DNA of 64,000 bases, taken from assembly GCF_014200675.1 (NCBI RefSeq), contig NZ_JACHCI010000006.1, forward strand, positions 77,931 through 141,930, given 5' to 3'. Positions 27,449 to 36,607 of the stretch are shown here, one piece after another (the first letter of the stretch is position 1; each line of letters starts with the position of its first letter). Both the position numbers and the translations under genes were made by a program. Under the pieces are notes generated by a model, which was given only the letters and a program-made list of their open reading frames with translations, did no database searches and was not told the DNA's origin. This DNA is from Janthinobacterium saanense (lineage in GTDB: Bacteria; Pseudomonadota; Gammaproteobacteria; Burkholderiales; Burkholderiaceae_D).

Positions 27449-28228
27449 ATGAAACGATACGCGCTGTTGTTGCTGTGCCTGGCCCTGGCCGGCGCCGCCC
27501 ATGCGGGCCGCTCGTGCGAAGAAAAGCCCAGCGATGCCGATACCGTGATCAAATCGATGGACCTGGCCAATAAAACCTTGCAGGCGCTGGATGCGTCAGG
27601 GGCGCAAGTGGCGCTGCTGTCGCGCATAGGACAAGACTTGTCGAAGTACAATCTGCGCTACTCGCACATGGCGCTGGCCTGGCGCGACCATCCCAAGGGA
27701 CGCTGGCTGGTGGTGCATGAACTCAATCAATGCGGCACGGCGGAATCGTCCTTGTTCAATGAAGGACTGGGCAATTTCTTCATGAGCGATGTCTTCATGT
27801 ATGAAGCCTTGATCACCATACCGGATCCGGAAACGCAGCAGCAGCTGGCGCGCATCCTGGCCAGCAATACGCCCAAGCGCCTGCATGAAGCACACTACAA
27901 TATGCTCGCTTATCCGTTCTCGACCAAATACCAGAATTCGAACCAGTGGATACTGGAAACCCTGGCTGCGGCCAGCAATGCGCCGGGCAAGATCGAAACG
28001 CGGGCCGAAGCGCAAAGCTGGCTGCGTAGCGCCAACTACCTTCCGCAAACGCTGGACATACCGGCCACGACGCGCCTGGGCGGGCGCATGTTCCGCGCCA
28101 ATATCGCCTTCGACGACCACCCGTTCGACCGCCGCATGGGAGGCAAGATCGATGTCGTCACTGTCGATTCCATCACCCGCTTCGTGCGCCAGCGCGAACC
28201 GGATGTGCAGGAAATCGTGGTGCGCTGA
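27449..28228 (+). CDS. DUF2145 exported protein
   Basis: 259 residues from the ATG at 27449, with AAAGGA upstream. The signal peptide is MKRYALLLLCLALAGAAHA. The mature protein contains YSHMALAWRDHPKGRWLVVHELNQCGTAESSLFNEGLGNFF and NYLPQTLDIPATTRLGGRM, which match the DUF2145 pattern. A Cys-containing N-terminal segment (RSCEEKP) may pair with the Cys of NQCGT. The His/Asn residues suggest an NlpC/P60-like permuted fold, but that is speculation. Second gene of a two-gene exported-protein unit. Confidence 0.8.
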   Translation: MKRYALLLLCLALAGAAHAGRSCEEKPSDADTVIKSMDLANKTLQALDASGAQVALLSRIGQDLSKYNLRYSHMALAWRDHPKGRWLVVHELNQCGTAESSLFNEGLGNFFMSDVFMYEALITIPDPETQQQLARILASNTPKRLHEAHYNMLAYPFSTKYQNSNQWILETLAAASNAPGKIETRAEAQSWLRSANYLPQTLDIPATTRLGGRMFRANIAFDDHPFDRRMGGKIDVVTVDSITRFVRQREPDVQEIVVR

Positions 28229-28230
28229 AT

Positions 28231-28899
28231 TTACAGAAAATCGCCGGACGCCAGCGTGGTCGTCCTCAGCATGGGGGGCTGGGCCAGCGGCGTAGCGCTG
28301 CACAGCACGATGGATAGCGCGGGATGGACCAGCGTTACGGAACTGGCCGCATCCTGGCCCAGCTTGTAAGCGGCTTCGGACGCACTCCAGCGCTGATAAA
28401 ACGCTGCCGTGCGTGCAAGCTGCGGCATCGCCGCCAGCTCGTCTGAAACCGCCGCGCCAAACGCCTGCCGCGCCAGCGCCAGTACATCACGGTGTGGATC
28501 GCATACCTCGATGTCGAGCCCCAGCGCCGCTTCGCTACTCACCGCGCAAGCGATCCAGGAGCCGCTGTGTGCAATGCTGAAATACGGACCGGCGGGCGGC
28601 ACCAGCAATAGTGGCGCCTGTCCTGGCCGCTCCTCCAGCGTAATTCCTGCTGGCGGCAAGCCGAGCATCTGCCCCATGGCCAGGCGCAGCATGGCGCGCC
28701 CCAGCAAGAATTGGCGCTGGCGCAATGGCCGTCTGAAACGTCCATAACGCGCCGCCTCCGAGCCACTCAGCCAGGATGCAAACCGGGGGAAATGTGCCGC
28801 ATCGACATTGCGTGCATCGGTTAGCCAGATGGTAGCGTCGGCATGGGGCAAGGCAGGTAACATCGCAGTCATGGGATAGGAAAAAGCGCAGTCTGCCAT
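28231..28899 (-). CDS. 4'-phosphopantetheinyl transferase (Sfp type)
   Basis: 222 residues. Motifs of the Sfp/AcpT superfamily are present: RQRQFLLGRAMLRLAMGQ, PYFSIAHSGSWIACAVSSEAALGLDIEVCDPHRD (Mg-binding Asp and Glu near residues 127-129), and WSASEAAYKLG. In this last motif the usual Lys before the Glu is replaced by Ser. It should attach phosphopantetheine to acyl carrier proteins. It lies downstream of the aryl-polyene operon on the same strand, separated by two small loci and a terminator, so it may serve the two ACPs of that pathway without being in the same transcript. Confidence 0.88.
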   Translation of the reverse strand: MADCAFSYPMTAMLPALPHADATIWLTDARNVDAAHFPRFASWLSGSEAARYGRFRRPLRQRQFLLGRAMLRLAMGQMLGLPPAGITLEERPGQAPLLLVPPAGPYFSIAHSGSWIACAVSSEAALGLDIEVCDPHRDVLALARQAFGAAVSDELAAMPQLARTAAFYQRWSASEAAYKLGQDAASSVTLVHPALSIVLCSATPLAQPPMLRTTTLASGDFL

Positions 28900-28923
28900 G
28901 AATCCCTGCAGTTGACACGATAA

Positions 28924-28956
28924 AAAAGGCAGCAGAGGTTCCCCTCGCTGCCTTTT
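28924..28956 (-). terminator. Rho-independent terminator after the DUF4410 gene
   Basis: AAAAGGCAGC (28924-28933) pairs with GCTGCCTTTT (28947-28956), with extra inner AGAGG/CCCT pairing. On the minus strand the hairpin ends in TTTTTTA. It separates the DUF4410 lipoprotein gene from the phosphopantetheinyl transferase gene. Confidence 0.8.
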
Positions 28957-29000
28957 AGCTATTGCAGAATACCTACGCTTTTACGCCGGCACGCATGACC

Positions 29001-29591
29001 TTAGTTCGTTGCACCCAGCGACTTGTCATCGGCGCCCGTTGGACCACCTTCGGCACGCACATAATTCGCCTTGATGTAAGAGCTGCTCAGATTGGCGACG
29101 CGCGTCAGCATCAAGTTATCGTGTACGCCAAACATGAAGCCGGCTGCCATGGCGCCCGCACGCTGGAAGAACTCAGGAGTCGCTACCGTGACGCCCTTAT
29201 CATCATGGATCAATACGCGCATGCGTACACCCGAGCTGCCTGCCAGGGGGCCCAGCAGCACGCGCTTGGCGCCGGCGGTGAACTGGATTTCTTCGACGAT
29301 CGGTTCGATGATCAGCACACGGCCGTTGTCCGGACGTGCATTCCACTGCGTCAGCGATTCAGCCATGTCCTTATGGATATTTTCCTCAATTTTTGCCAGA
29401 GCAGCCGGATTGCCGGTATAGCCTTGGGCAAAAACCGTAGGCTTGACTTGAATCCGGCCATACGAGGAAAACGCCTCGCTTGGTGCCGGATTATTGGTTG
29501 CCGATGCCTTCACGCGCGTGGCGCAACCTTGCAGCATCGCCATTGCCAGCACCGCGCCAGCAAAAACTACGGTTGTCGAAATTTTTTTCAT
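29001..29591 (-). CDS. DUF4410-type lipoprotein
   Basis: 196 residues. The lipobox AMLQGCATR gives a lipidated Cys at about residue 23. The body contains NIHKDMAESLTQWNARPDNGRVLIIEPIVEEIQF and GVRMRVLIHDDKGVTVATPEFFQRAGAMAAGFMFG, in keeping with the DUF4410 pattern. It is a monocistronic gene with its own terminator, located between the aryl-polyene operon and the PPTase. Function unknown. Confidence 0.75.
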   Translation of the reverse strand: MKKISTTVVFAGAVLAMAMLQGCATRVKASATNNPAPSEAFSSYGRIQVKPTVFAQGYTGNPAALAKIEENIHKDMAESLTQWNARPDNGRVLIIEPIVEEIQFTAGAKRVLLGPLAGSSGVRMRVLIHDDKGVTVATPEFFQRAGAMAAGFMFGVHDNLMLTRVANLSSSYIKANYVRAEGGPTGADDKSLGATN

Positions 29592-29682
29592 GAGTACATT
29601 CTCTTTCTTATTTAAATGACTTTGTTATCGCCATTCTGGTGATTAGCTGGATTAACAGCCGCTTTGGGCTTCTTTCAGGTTT

Positions 29683-29975
29683 CTACTTGCTGCCTTTTAA
29701 CTTGACGAAATCCCCTTTCAGGGCAACGTCAGTCATGATGGCACCGTCATGACATTCGAAATGCGTGGCGCTGGAATGCTCCACGTTTTTGTAATTGCTG
29801 ACGATATGGATGACAGCATCGGCACCCAGGGCCTGCGCACGCTTTTGCAGCGCCAGCATGTCCGACCGGAAAGTCAAGTTGCACGACATTTCTGCGGATT
29901 TGCCCATGCCATTGATTTTCTGGCCAGGACAGCTATCAACGCTGCCATCACCGTTCCTGCGATTATTTCTTTCAT
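29683..29975 (-). pseudogene. Exported excinuclease-A-like small protein, internally deleted and frameshifted
   Basis: From the ATG at 29975 a signal peptide reads MKEIIAGTVMAALIAVLA, but that frame stops shortly afterwards. The neighbouring frame continues as GQKINGMGKSAEMSCNL, ALQKRAQALGADAVIHIV, SSATHFECHDGAIM, ALKGDFVKLKG. This is the C-terminal half of a small exported family loosely labelled 'excinuclease ABC subunit A' in databases, whose intact members I recall as about 140-150 residues. The region that should lie between signal and C-terminal half (about 55-60 residues) is missing. A shorter intact product from an internal ATG at 29907 is possible but would lack a signal peptide. Confidence 0.55.
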
Positions 29976-30046
29976 TCCGGCTTACTCTTCAGTATAAAAA
30001 TAATACAAAAAAAACAGGACCACCTTACGTACCATCAAGGCGACCA

Positions 30047-31279
30047 TCATGCGCGATAGCGTTTGAAAATCAGCGACGTATTGATGCCGCCAAAGGCAAA
30101 GTTGTTGGACATCACATAGTCGCAATCGATGGCCCGCCCTTCGCCGACGATGTAATCGAGCGGCGCGCATTGCGGGTCGACCTGCTGCAGATTGATGGTG
30201 GGCGCAAACCAGCCTTCGCGCATCATTTCGATGCTGATCCACGCTTCCAGCGCGCCACAGGCGCCCAGGGTGTGTCCCATATAGCTTTTCAGTGAACTGA
30301 TCGGCGTCTGGCCGCCAAACACCTCGAACGTGGCTTGCGATTCAGCAATATCGCCCTGCTGCGTGCCGGTGCCATGGGCATTGACATAACCGATATCGGC
30401 AGGCTGCAAGCCGGCGTCGGCCAGCGCCAGCAGCATCGCCTGGCGCATGGTGACGGCGTTCGGCTGGGTCACATGGCAGCCATCGCTGTTGGTGCCGAAA
30501 CCGACCAGTTCCGCATGGATGGTGGCGCCGCGCGCCTGCGCATGTTCCAGCTCTTCCAGGATCAGACAACCGGCGCCTTCGCCGATGACCAAGCCATCGC
30601 GGCTGGCCTCGAAAGGGCGCGGCGTCGTCTGGGCCGCGTCATTGCGCGTGCTGGTGGCAAACAAGGTGTCGAACACGGCGGCTTCGGTGGCGCACAGCTC
30701 CTCGGCGCCGCCGGCGATCATCGCCAGCTGCTTGCCGCTGCTGACTGCTTCGTAGGCATAGCCTATGCCCTGGCTGCCCGAGGTACAGGCGCTCGAGGTG
30801 GTGATGACCCGGCCCGTCACGCCAAAGAACACACCGATGTTGACGGGCGCCGTGTGCGCCATCATCTTGATGTAGGTGGTGGCATTGATGCCCTTGGTGG
30901 TGCGCTCTTCCATCATGCGTCCAAAGTCGCCGATGGCGCTGGGCGTGCCGGCCGACGAACCGAAGGAAATGCCCATCTGGCCGCTCTTGACCAAGGGGTG
31001 TTCCGCCAGGCCAGCGTGTTCGAGCGCCAGTTCGCTGGCACGCGTGGCCATCAGGGCGATGCGTCCCATGCTGCGCACCGCCTTGCGGTTGTAGCGTTCC
31101 GTCAGCTCGAACGGTGCGGCCGGCGCCCCCAGCTGCGTGTTCAAGCCTTCGTAGCCGGCCCAGTCTTCCATGCGCACGATGGCGTTGCGGTACTCGCCAA
31201 GGCGCTGGCGGATGGCTGGCCAGTCATTGCCGATCGGGCTGATACCGGCCATGCCGGTCACTGCAACCCGCCGGCTCAT
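30047..31279 (-). CDS. apeR: Aryl-polyene beta-ketoacyl-ACP synthase (ApeR-like)
   Basis: 410 residues from the ATG at 31279, overlapping the ketoreductase stop in ATGA; the longer frame upstream is a shadow. The Cys-His-His triad is complete: TSSACTSGSQG (Cys165), NAHGTGT and KSYMGHTLGACG. It performs decarboxylative condensation on ACP-bound chains. It is the last gene of the cluster. The symbol follows the apeA-R order as I remember it from the Xenorhabdus/E. coli literature, where two ketosynthases flank the dehydratase/ketoreductase pair. Confidence 0.85.
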   Translation of the reverse strand: MSRRVAVTGMAGISPIGNDWPAIRQRLGEYRNAIVRMEDWAGYEGLNTQLGAPAAPFELTERYNRKAVRSMGRIALMATRASELALEHAGLAEHPLVKSGQMGISFGSSAGTPSAIGDFGRMMEERTTKGINATTYIKMMAHTAPVNIGVFFGVTGRVITTSSACTSGSQGIGYAYEAVSSGKQLAMIAGGAEELCATEAAVFDTLFATSTRNDAAQTTPRPFEASRDGLVIGEGAGCLILEELEHAQARGATIHAELVGFGTNSDGCHVTQPNAVTMRQAMLLALADAGLQPADIGYVNAHGTGTQQGDIAESQATFEVFGGQTPISSLKSYMGHTLGACGALEAWISIEMMREGWFAPTINLQQVDPQCAPLDYIVGEGRAIDCDYVMSNNFAFGGINTSLIFKRYRA

Positions 31280-32004
31280 GCCATGCCTCCGTTGACGGAA
31301 ATAACCTGGCGCGTGATGTAGCCCGCTTCCTCGCCGACCAGGAAACTGACGGCCGCGGCCACCTCTTCCGGAGTGCCGACACGGCGCGCCGGGATCATCT
31401 TCAGCGCTTCGTCCAGCGGCACTTCGCTGATCATGTCCGTCTCGATCAGGCCAGGCGCCACGCAGTTGACCGTGATGGCGCGCTTGGCCAGTTCCAGCGC
31501 CAGCGCCTTGGTCGCGCCGATGATGCCGGCCTTGGCGGCGCTGTAATTGACCTGCCCCCGATTGCCGATCAGGCCAGATACCGACGCCATGGTGACGATG
31601 CGCCCCGGCTTGCGGCGCTGGACCATCGGCATCACCAGGGGATTGAGCACATTGTAAAAACCGTCGAGATTCGTCTGCAAGACGATATCCCAGTCCTCGC
31701 CCGACATGGCCGGGAAGGCATTGTCGCGCGCTACGCCCGCGTTGCACACGACGCCGTAATAGCAGCCATGTTCGGCGATATCGGCTTCCAGCGCGGCGGC
31801 CGCCGCGGCACGGTCGCCGATATCGAATTGCAGCACGCGCGCCGCGCGCCCCAGCGCCACGATTTGCTGCGCCACCGCTTCAGCTTCACCACGGGCGCTA
31901 CGGCAATGCAGCACCACGTCAAAGCCGTCGCGCGCCAGGCGCAAGGCAATCGCCTTGCCGATGCCGCGCGACGACCCCGTCACCAATACACTTCTATGAC
32001 TCAT
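31276..32004 (-). CDS. apeQ: 3-ketoacyl-ACP reductase (FabG-like, ApeQ)
   Basis: 242 residues from the ATG at 32004 (GGAG just upstream); an ATG at 32016 is also possible. It is a classical short-chain dehydrogenase: TGSSRGIG cofactor loop, CNAG, catalytic Ser in ASVSG, and YSAAK. It reduces the beta-keto group in each elongation round using NADPH. It overlaps genes on both sides, so translation is coupled. Confidence 0.9.
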   Translation of the reverse strand: MSHRSVLVTGSSRGIGKAIALRLARDGFDVVLHCRSARGEAEAVAQQIVALGRAARVLQFDIGDRAAAAAALEADIAEHGCYYGVVCNAGVARDNAFPAMSGEDWDIVLQTNLDGFYNVLNPLVMPMVQRRKPGRIVTMASVSGLIGNRGQVNYSAAKAGIIGATKALALELAKRAITVNCVAPGLIETDMISEVPLDEALKMIPARRVGTPEEVAAAVSFLVGEEAGYITRQVISVNGGMA

Positions 32005-32470
32005 ACTGCGCTCCATTCATGCTCTCCTGCAGAAATTGCTTTGCATCCTCGGGCTGGAATACCGTAATCGTCGATTGCGCCAGCACCACGCCGGCCATCT
32101 CGATGCGGCATTCGAATGCACCCAGTCCATTCTCGCCTTGCAAAACCTGGTGCACATGCACTTGCAAGACGCTATCGCAGGGAAATACGGGCACTTGCGC
32201 ATCGTAGCGCCGCGCCCCCAGCAAAAAACCAATCTTCACGGGCCCGCCTGTCAGGCGCGCCTGGTAACCCGCATACGCGGCAATCGCCTGCGCCATGTAT
32301 TCAACGCCGACCCAGCTACCGACACCGGCCGATGGCGCGTCGTAAAACACGCTGCCGGCATGGATGGACACTTCGGCGCACAGATTTTCCGCATCGGCCG
32401 ACAGCACCCTGTCGAGCAGCACCATGGCGCCGGAATGGGGCACCAGCTCGCGAATATCTGGAAAACTCAT
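31994..32470 (-). CDS. apeP: Hot-dog 3-hydroxyacyl-ACP dehydratase (ApeP-like)
   Basis: 158 residues. It begins MSFPDIRELVPHSGAMVLLDRV, with the conserved PHSG/MxLLD pattern of ApeP-type dehydratases, and continues VGVEYMAQAIAAYAGYQA. In known APE systems ApeP pairs with ApeI to dehydrate the polyene intermediate; here the ApeI domain is fused to the ligase at 42006-43799. Start overlaps the ketosynthase stop. Confidence 0.82.
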   Translation of the reverse strand: MSFPDIRELVPHSGAMVLLDRVLSADAENLCAEVSIHAGSVFYDAPSAGVGSWVGVEYMAQAIAAYAGYQARLTGGPVKIGFLLGARRYDAQVPVFPCDSVLQVHVHQVLQGENGLGAFECRIEMAGVVLAQSTITVFQPEDAKQFLQESMNGAQYES

Positions 32471-33657
32471 GCTCCCCTCCCAAATAACAGGACGGCATTC
32501 GAGCCGCCAAAGGCAAACGAATTACTCAAGGCCCAGTCCAGCGGACGGCCCAGACGCGCACCGGGCAAGGCCAGGCTTAGCGGCGGCAAGCTCTCATCGG
32601 GCAAACCATTCCATAGATGCGGCGGCAGCATGCCCTCGGGGTTATCGTCTTGCATGGCCAGCCAGCACAGCGCCGCCTCGATGGCCGCCGCCGCGCCCAG
32701 CGCGTGGCCTGTCAGCGGCTTGGTCGAACTGACCATGACCTGCCCGCCGAACAGATCGGCTATCACGCGCGCTTCCATCGCGTCGTTCTGGCGCGTGGCA
32801 GTGCCGTGCAAATTCACGTAATCGACCTGCGATGCGCGGATGCCTGCGCGCGCCAGAGCCGAGCTGATGGCCAGTCGCGCACCGCCGCCCTCGGGATCGG
32901 GTGCCGACATATGATGGCCATCGGACGATTCGCCCCAGCCCTGCAACGCCACGGCGGACGGTTCGGCCGTCATCAGGAACAGCGCGGCGCCCTCGCCGAT
33001 ATTGATGCCGTCGCGCCCGGCCCCCAGGGGATTGCAGCGCTGCGCGCTGACCGAGGCCAGTGCGGAAAAGCCTGCCACCGTAAAGCCGCACAAAGTATCG
33101 ACGCCGCCCGTCAGCACCGCATCGACCAGGCCCATGCGGATCAGGCGCGCGGCGCTGGCCATCGCCTTGGCCGCCGAGGAGCAAGCCGTCGAATGCACCC
33201 AAGCCGGACCATCAATGCCCAGCTCCTGTGCCAGCATCAGCGCTGGCGAGCCCATTTCCTGCTGCGCATAATGAAAGGTGCCGGGCAAGCCATGGCCCGC
33301 CACATGCGCGCCGATCGCCGCTTCCGTTTCGGCGATGCCCGAGGTGCTGGTGCCGATCACCACGGCCACCCGGCTGGCGCCGTAGCGCGTGATCGCCTGT
33401 TCTACCGCCGGACGGATCTGCGCCAGCGCCGCCAGCGCCATCTGGTTGTTGCGGCTGCGCGCGCCAATCGCGTGATGCCCAATTGACGGCAGCGGCGTAT
33501 CGACGACGCCGAGCGGCAGCCTGCGCCCTGGCGTATGGCTATCGACAGGCACCACGCCGCTGTGGGCAGCGAACAGGCGCGCGCGCACCTCTTGCGCACC
33601 ACTGCCCAGCGCGCAGATAATGCCGCAGGCATTCAAATACACAGTCAGTCCTGCCAT
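32467..33657 (-). CDS. apeO: Aryl-polyene beta-ketoacyl-ACP synthase (ApeO-like)
   Basis: 396 residues from the ATG at 33657 (GGAG upstream, 2 bases after the lipoprotein stop); a TTG two codons earlier is disfavoured. The triad is intact: HSTACSSAAKA (Cys159), NLHGTATRQND and KPLTGHALGAA. In characterised APE pathways the ApeO ketosynthase forms a heterodimer with the truncated ApeC chain-length factor, which here is the first gene of the operon at 45660-46427. Confidence 0.86.
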   Translation of the reverse strand: MAGLTVYLNACGIICALGSGAQEVRARLFAAHSGVVPVDSHTPGRRLPLGVVDTPLPSIGHHAIGARSRNNQMALAALAQIRPAVEQAITRYGASRVAVVIGTSTSGIAETEAAIGAHVAGHGLPGTFHYAQQEMGSPALMLAQELGIDGPAWVHSTACSSAAKAMASAARLIRMGLVDAVLTGGVDTLCGFTVAGFSALASVSAQRCNPLGAGRDGINIGEGAALFLMTAEPSAVALQGWGESSDGHHMSAPDPEGGGARLAISSALARAGIRASQVDYVNLHGTATRQNDAMEARVIADLFGGQVMVSSTKPLTGHALGAAAAIEAALCWLAMQDDNPEGMLPPHLWNGLPDESLPPLSLALPGARLGRPLDWALSNSFAFGGSNAVLLFGRGA

Positions 33658-33659
33658 GT

Positions 33660-34214
33660 TCAAGCTCCGTCAGGCGCGTTCTGTATCGTCAAACGATAGT
33701 GGTAACGCAGGTTATCGAGCACCACCGTGCCGCTCCAGCGGGGCATGCTGCTGTAGGCGATGACCGTCACCACTTCCCCATTGAGCGACAGGGTACGGCG
33801 CAAGCCCTCATCCTCGATATGCCATCCAGCTGGCAAGGCCTGGGCGATGGCTGCACGCGGCCACAGGGTCAGCTGCATGTCTTCCAGCACATCATCGGCA
33901 CGCACCTGCGCCGGCAGCATCAGATGACGCCAGGACGTCATTTCCTTGCCGTCGTAATGCAGCGACAGCACGCGCTGGCCGAACGCCAGTCCCACCAGGT
34001 CCAGGTGCGACGGCTCCACTTCCAGCGCCGCATCGAGTTCATCGATCCTTCCTCCCCGTTCGACGCGCAGATGCTGCTGCACGCTGACCGAAGCGCCCAG
34101 TGCGGACGGCGCCAGTTTCAGGCCCAGGCGCGCCGGCGTGGAAGGCGGTGCGCTGGCGCAGCCGGCCAGTACCAGCAACAGGGCTGGCGCCCATCGTTGA
34201 CAATGTAAAAACAT
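33660..34214 (-). CDS. DUF3261 lipoprotein of the aryl-polyene cluster (ApeN position)
   Basis: 184 residues with a lipobox (LLVLAGCASAPP, Cys at about 19). The mature part includes EVEPSHLDLVGLAFGQRVLSLHYDG and a C-terminal VIAYSSMPRWSGTVVLDNLRYHYRLTI, in line with DUF3261. It sits between the MMPL exporter and the ketosynthase, as in other APE clusters, and probably helps receive or place the lipidated pigment at the outer membrane; that role is inferred. Confidence 0.78.
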   Translation of the reverse strand: MFLHCQRWAPALLLVLAGCASAPPSTPARLGLKLAPSALGASVSVQQHLRVERGGRIDELDAALEVEPSHLDLVGLAFGQRVLSLHYDGKEMTSWRHLMLPAQVRADDVLEDMQLTLWPRAAIAQALPAGWHIEDEGLRRTLSLNGEVVTVIAYSSMPRWSGTVVLDNLRYHYRLTIQNAPDGA

Positions 34215-36607
34215 CAGATTGCTCCTGCGGCATCGGCCGCACTACGGTTGTCGGCTTCGGCAAAGCATGGCGACAGCAGCCACACCAGGGTCGTACCCAT
34301 CAACATGGTCAAGCCAAAGGCCTGCAAGGCGGCTGTCTTGCTCAAGGCAAGCAAACCGAAGGACAAGAGGGTATTGGCCGCCGACAGGCCCACCGCCAGC
34401 CAGGGCGTGTGATTGCGGCGGTCCGGATCTTCTTGCATGAAGATGCCGTAATCGACGCCCACGCCCAACAGCAGCATCAGCGCCAGCACGTGGAACAATT
34501 GCAGGGGCTGGCCCAGGTAGCCCAGCAGGGCCAAGGCCGCCACGCTGGCCAGCGCCGTCGGCGCCAGCACGCGCCAGGTGCGCCGGCGATAACGCGGCAG
34601 CAGCAAGCCATACACCACCAGGTAGGCGCCCAGCACCACAGCGCCCATGTAGACACGGTAGCGTCCCAGCACCGACGATATTTCAGCCACCTTGTCGACC
34701 CACTGCACCCCAGGCAGGCCATCGCCTGCATGCGCCAGCAGTGGAATGGCCGCGTACTGCATGCCACGCAGCGCCACGATGGAGGCGTAGCCGCCCTCCA
34801 CCTTGCCCAGCCATAAATGGCGCCATGGCTCGCTGGCCGGCACCTTCAGGAAATCGGCTATGGTCAATGGCGCGCCTGCCAGCACCAGCTGTGCGCGCAC
34901 TTTGTTCGCCCACGCCGGACCTTCATCGACAGACTGCGCCAACAGATCGAGTCCGGCGCCTGGCTGCAGAATGGCGGAGTCGAGCAGCGCCCGCCGCTGC
35001 GTTTGCGTCTGCAGCGACGGCACCCAGTTCGACATCGCCTGAACACCATTGATGTGCTTTTGTGCGATCAGCGGCAGCAAACGCTGTTTCAGCGCTTCCT
35101 CGCGCCGCAGCACATGCTCCACACTATCTGCACGTACCAGATAAAACTGCACCGGCGTTGGCGCATCGAGCAATTGACCGAGCTTGATCTGATCGCGTAT
35201 CAGATGCGCAGGCGGTGTTTGCAGCAAGCGGATATCGTCGTTGACACCCAGGCGCGCAATGCCCATGCCGGCAAACAGGGCAAACAGCAGTGCGCACGCC
35301 AGCGTGGCACGGTTGGCCCGCAACTGCGGCCAATACGCGCGCGCCGCGCCATAGCGCTTGACCAGCACACCGCTTTTCAAGGTGCCGCCACTGATCAAGG
35401 CGGGAAACCAGCACACCACCGTCAGCCAGGCAAACACCAGGCCGAGTGCAGAGAACACGGCCATGTGGCGCAAGCCCGGAAATGGCGTCAGCGCCAGTCC
35501 CATGTAGCCGATCACCGCCGCCAGCAAGGTCAGCGCCAGGCTGGGCAGCAGGCGGCGCAGCAAGGCGCGCGAATCGAGCGCGGGATCGGCGCCCAGGCGG
35601 TTGCACAAAAAGTAAATGCCATAGTCCTGGGCCACGCCGATCAGGCTGGCGCCAAACACCAGCGTCATCAAATGTACTTTACCGAACAGCAGCCAGCATA
35701 CGGACAAGGAACCCAGGCAGCCTATGCCGATCGACAGCAGGATCAGGGAAATCGGCTTGACCGAACGGAAGGTCAGCCAGGTCAGCAGGATGATGCCGGC
35801 CAGCGAACCGAGGCCGATGGTCGATACTTCGCGCGCCGCCTGGCTACTGGCCGCGGCCGCATGCAAAATGACGCCGGCGCTGATGATTTCCACGCCGGGC
35901 ACAGCAAGTCTTGCAGCCGCTTCCGCCTGGGCCAGCAGCGGCAGCACGGTTTCCTGCGCGCCCAGCGAAAAGGCCGGTGCCTTCAAGGTCATCGGCAGCA
36001 AGGCGTACTGGCGTTCGCTGTTGGCGACGAACAGGTGGCCGTCGCGCGGACGCACGGGGGTTTCCTGTGCCCGCTCTTGTACCCAGCCGCCAAACAGGCC
36101 AAACGGGTCGTCCTGCCAGGCGCCCAGCTTCGGCCCGCCAAACGGACTATAGAGCTGGCTCAGTGCCGCGTCGCGCCAGAAAACGGCATTTTCCTGGCGC
36201 AGCTGCGCTTCCTGCGCCACGCTCACGAGCGGCAGACGATGCTGCTGGAACAGGGCCAGCCAATCATTTTGCGTCTGCTCATCGATTGGCGTGGATTCGA
36301 ACAGGCCGGCGTGGCGCGCCAGCACGGCGCTGTAGGCGTCAGCCGCCCGCTTGGCATCGTTCCAGTCCGGCGCACCAACCAGTACCACCAGGCGCTGCTG
36401 CGCCGCGTCGACCATATGCGTAAACGACGCCTGCAGCACCGGATCGCGTTCCTGCACCGGCAGCAAGGCGAGAATATCGGTCTCCGGCGCGATGCGTTTG
36501 CCCAGCCACAGATAGGCATTGTGCGCCAGCAGCAGCGCCACCACCAGCGCCCAGGCGATGGCCATCGCGCGGCCTGCGGCGCGCCTGCGGTTCGTCAGGA
36601 CATTCAA
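34214..36607 (-). CDS. MMPL/RND-superfamily exporter (ApeM position)
   Basis: 797 residues, two halves each with one helix, a periplasmic loop and a five-helix bundle. The N-terminus is GRAMAIAWALVVALLLAHNAYLWLG; MMPL-type blocks are LVFGASLIGVAQDYGIYFLCNRL and LALMLLLGVGVDYGIFMQEDP, containing the Asp/Tyr relay residues. It is expected to move the completed lipid-linked aryl polyene across or out of the inner membrane. Start overlaps the LolA-like gene's stop and stop overlaps the lipoprotein start. Confidence 0.86.
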   Translation of the reverse strand: MNVLTNRRRAAGRAMAIAWALVVALLLAHNAYLWLGKRIAPETDILALLPVQERDPVLQASFTHMVDAAQQRLVVLVGAPDWNDAKRAADAYSAVLARHAGLFESTPIDEQTQNDWLALFQQHRLPLVSVAQEAQLRQENAVFWRDAALSQLYSPFGGPKLGAWQDDPFGLFGGWVQERAQETPVRPRDGHLFVANSERQYALLPMTLKAPAFSLGAQETVLPLLAQAEAAARLAVPGVEIISAGVILHAAAASSQAAREVSTIGLGSLAGIILLTWLTFRSVKPISLILLSIGIGCLGSLSVCWLLFGKVHLMTLVFGASLIGVAQDYGIYFLCNRLGADPALDSRALLRRLLPSLALTLLAAVIGYMGLALTPFPGLRHMAVFSALGLVFAWLTVVCWFPALISGGTLKSGVLVKRYGAARAYWPQLRANRATLACALLFALFAGMGIARLGVNDDIRLLQTPPAHLIRDQIKLGQLLDAPTPVQFYLVRADSVEHVLRREEALKQRLLPLIAQKHINGVQAMSNWVPSLQTQTQRRALLDSAILQPGAGLDLLAQSVDEGPAWANKVRAQLVLAGAPLTIADFLKVPASEPWRHLWLGKVEGGYASIVALRGMQYAAIPLLAHAGDGLPGVQWVDKVAEISSVLGRYRVYMGAVVLGAYLVVYGLLLPRYRRRTWRVLAPTALASVAALALLGYLGQPLQLFHVLALMLLLGVGVDYGIFMQEDPDRRNHTPWLAVGLSAANTLLSFGLLALSKTAALQAFGLTMLMGTTLVWLLSPCFAEADNRSAADAAGAI

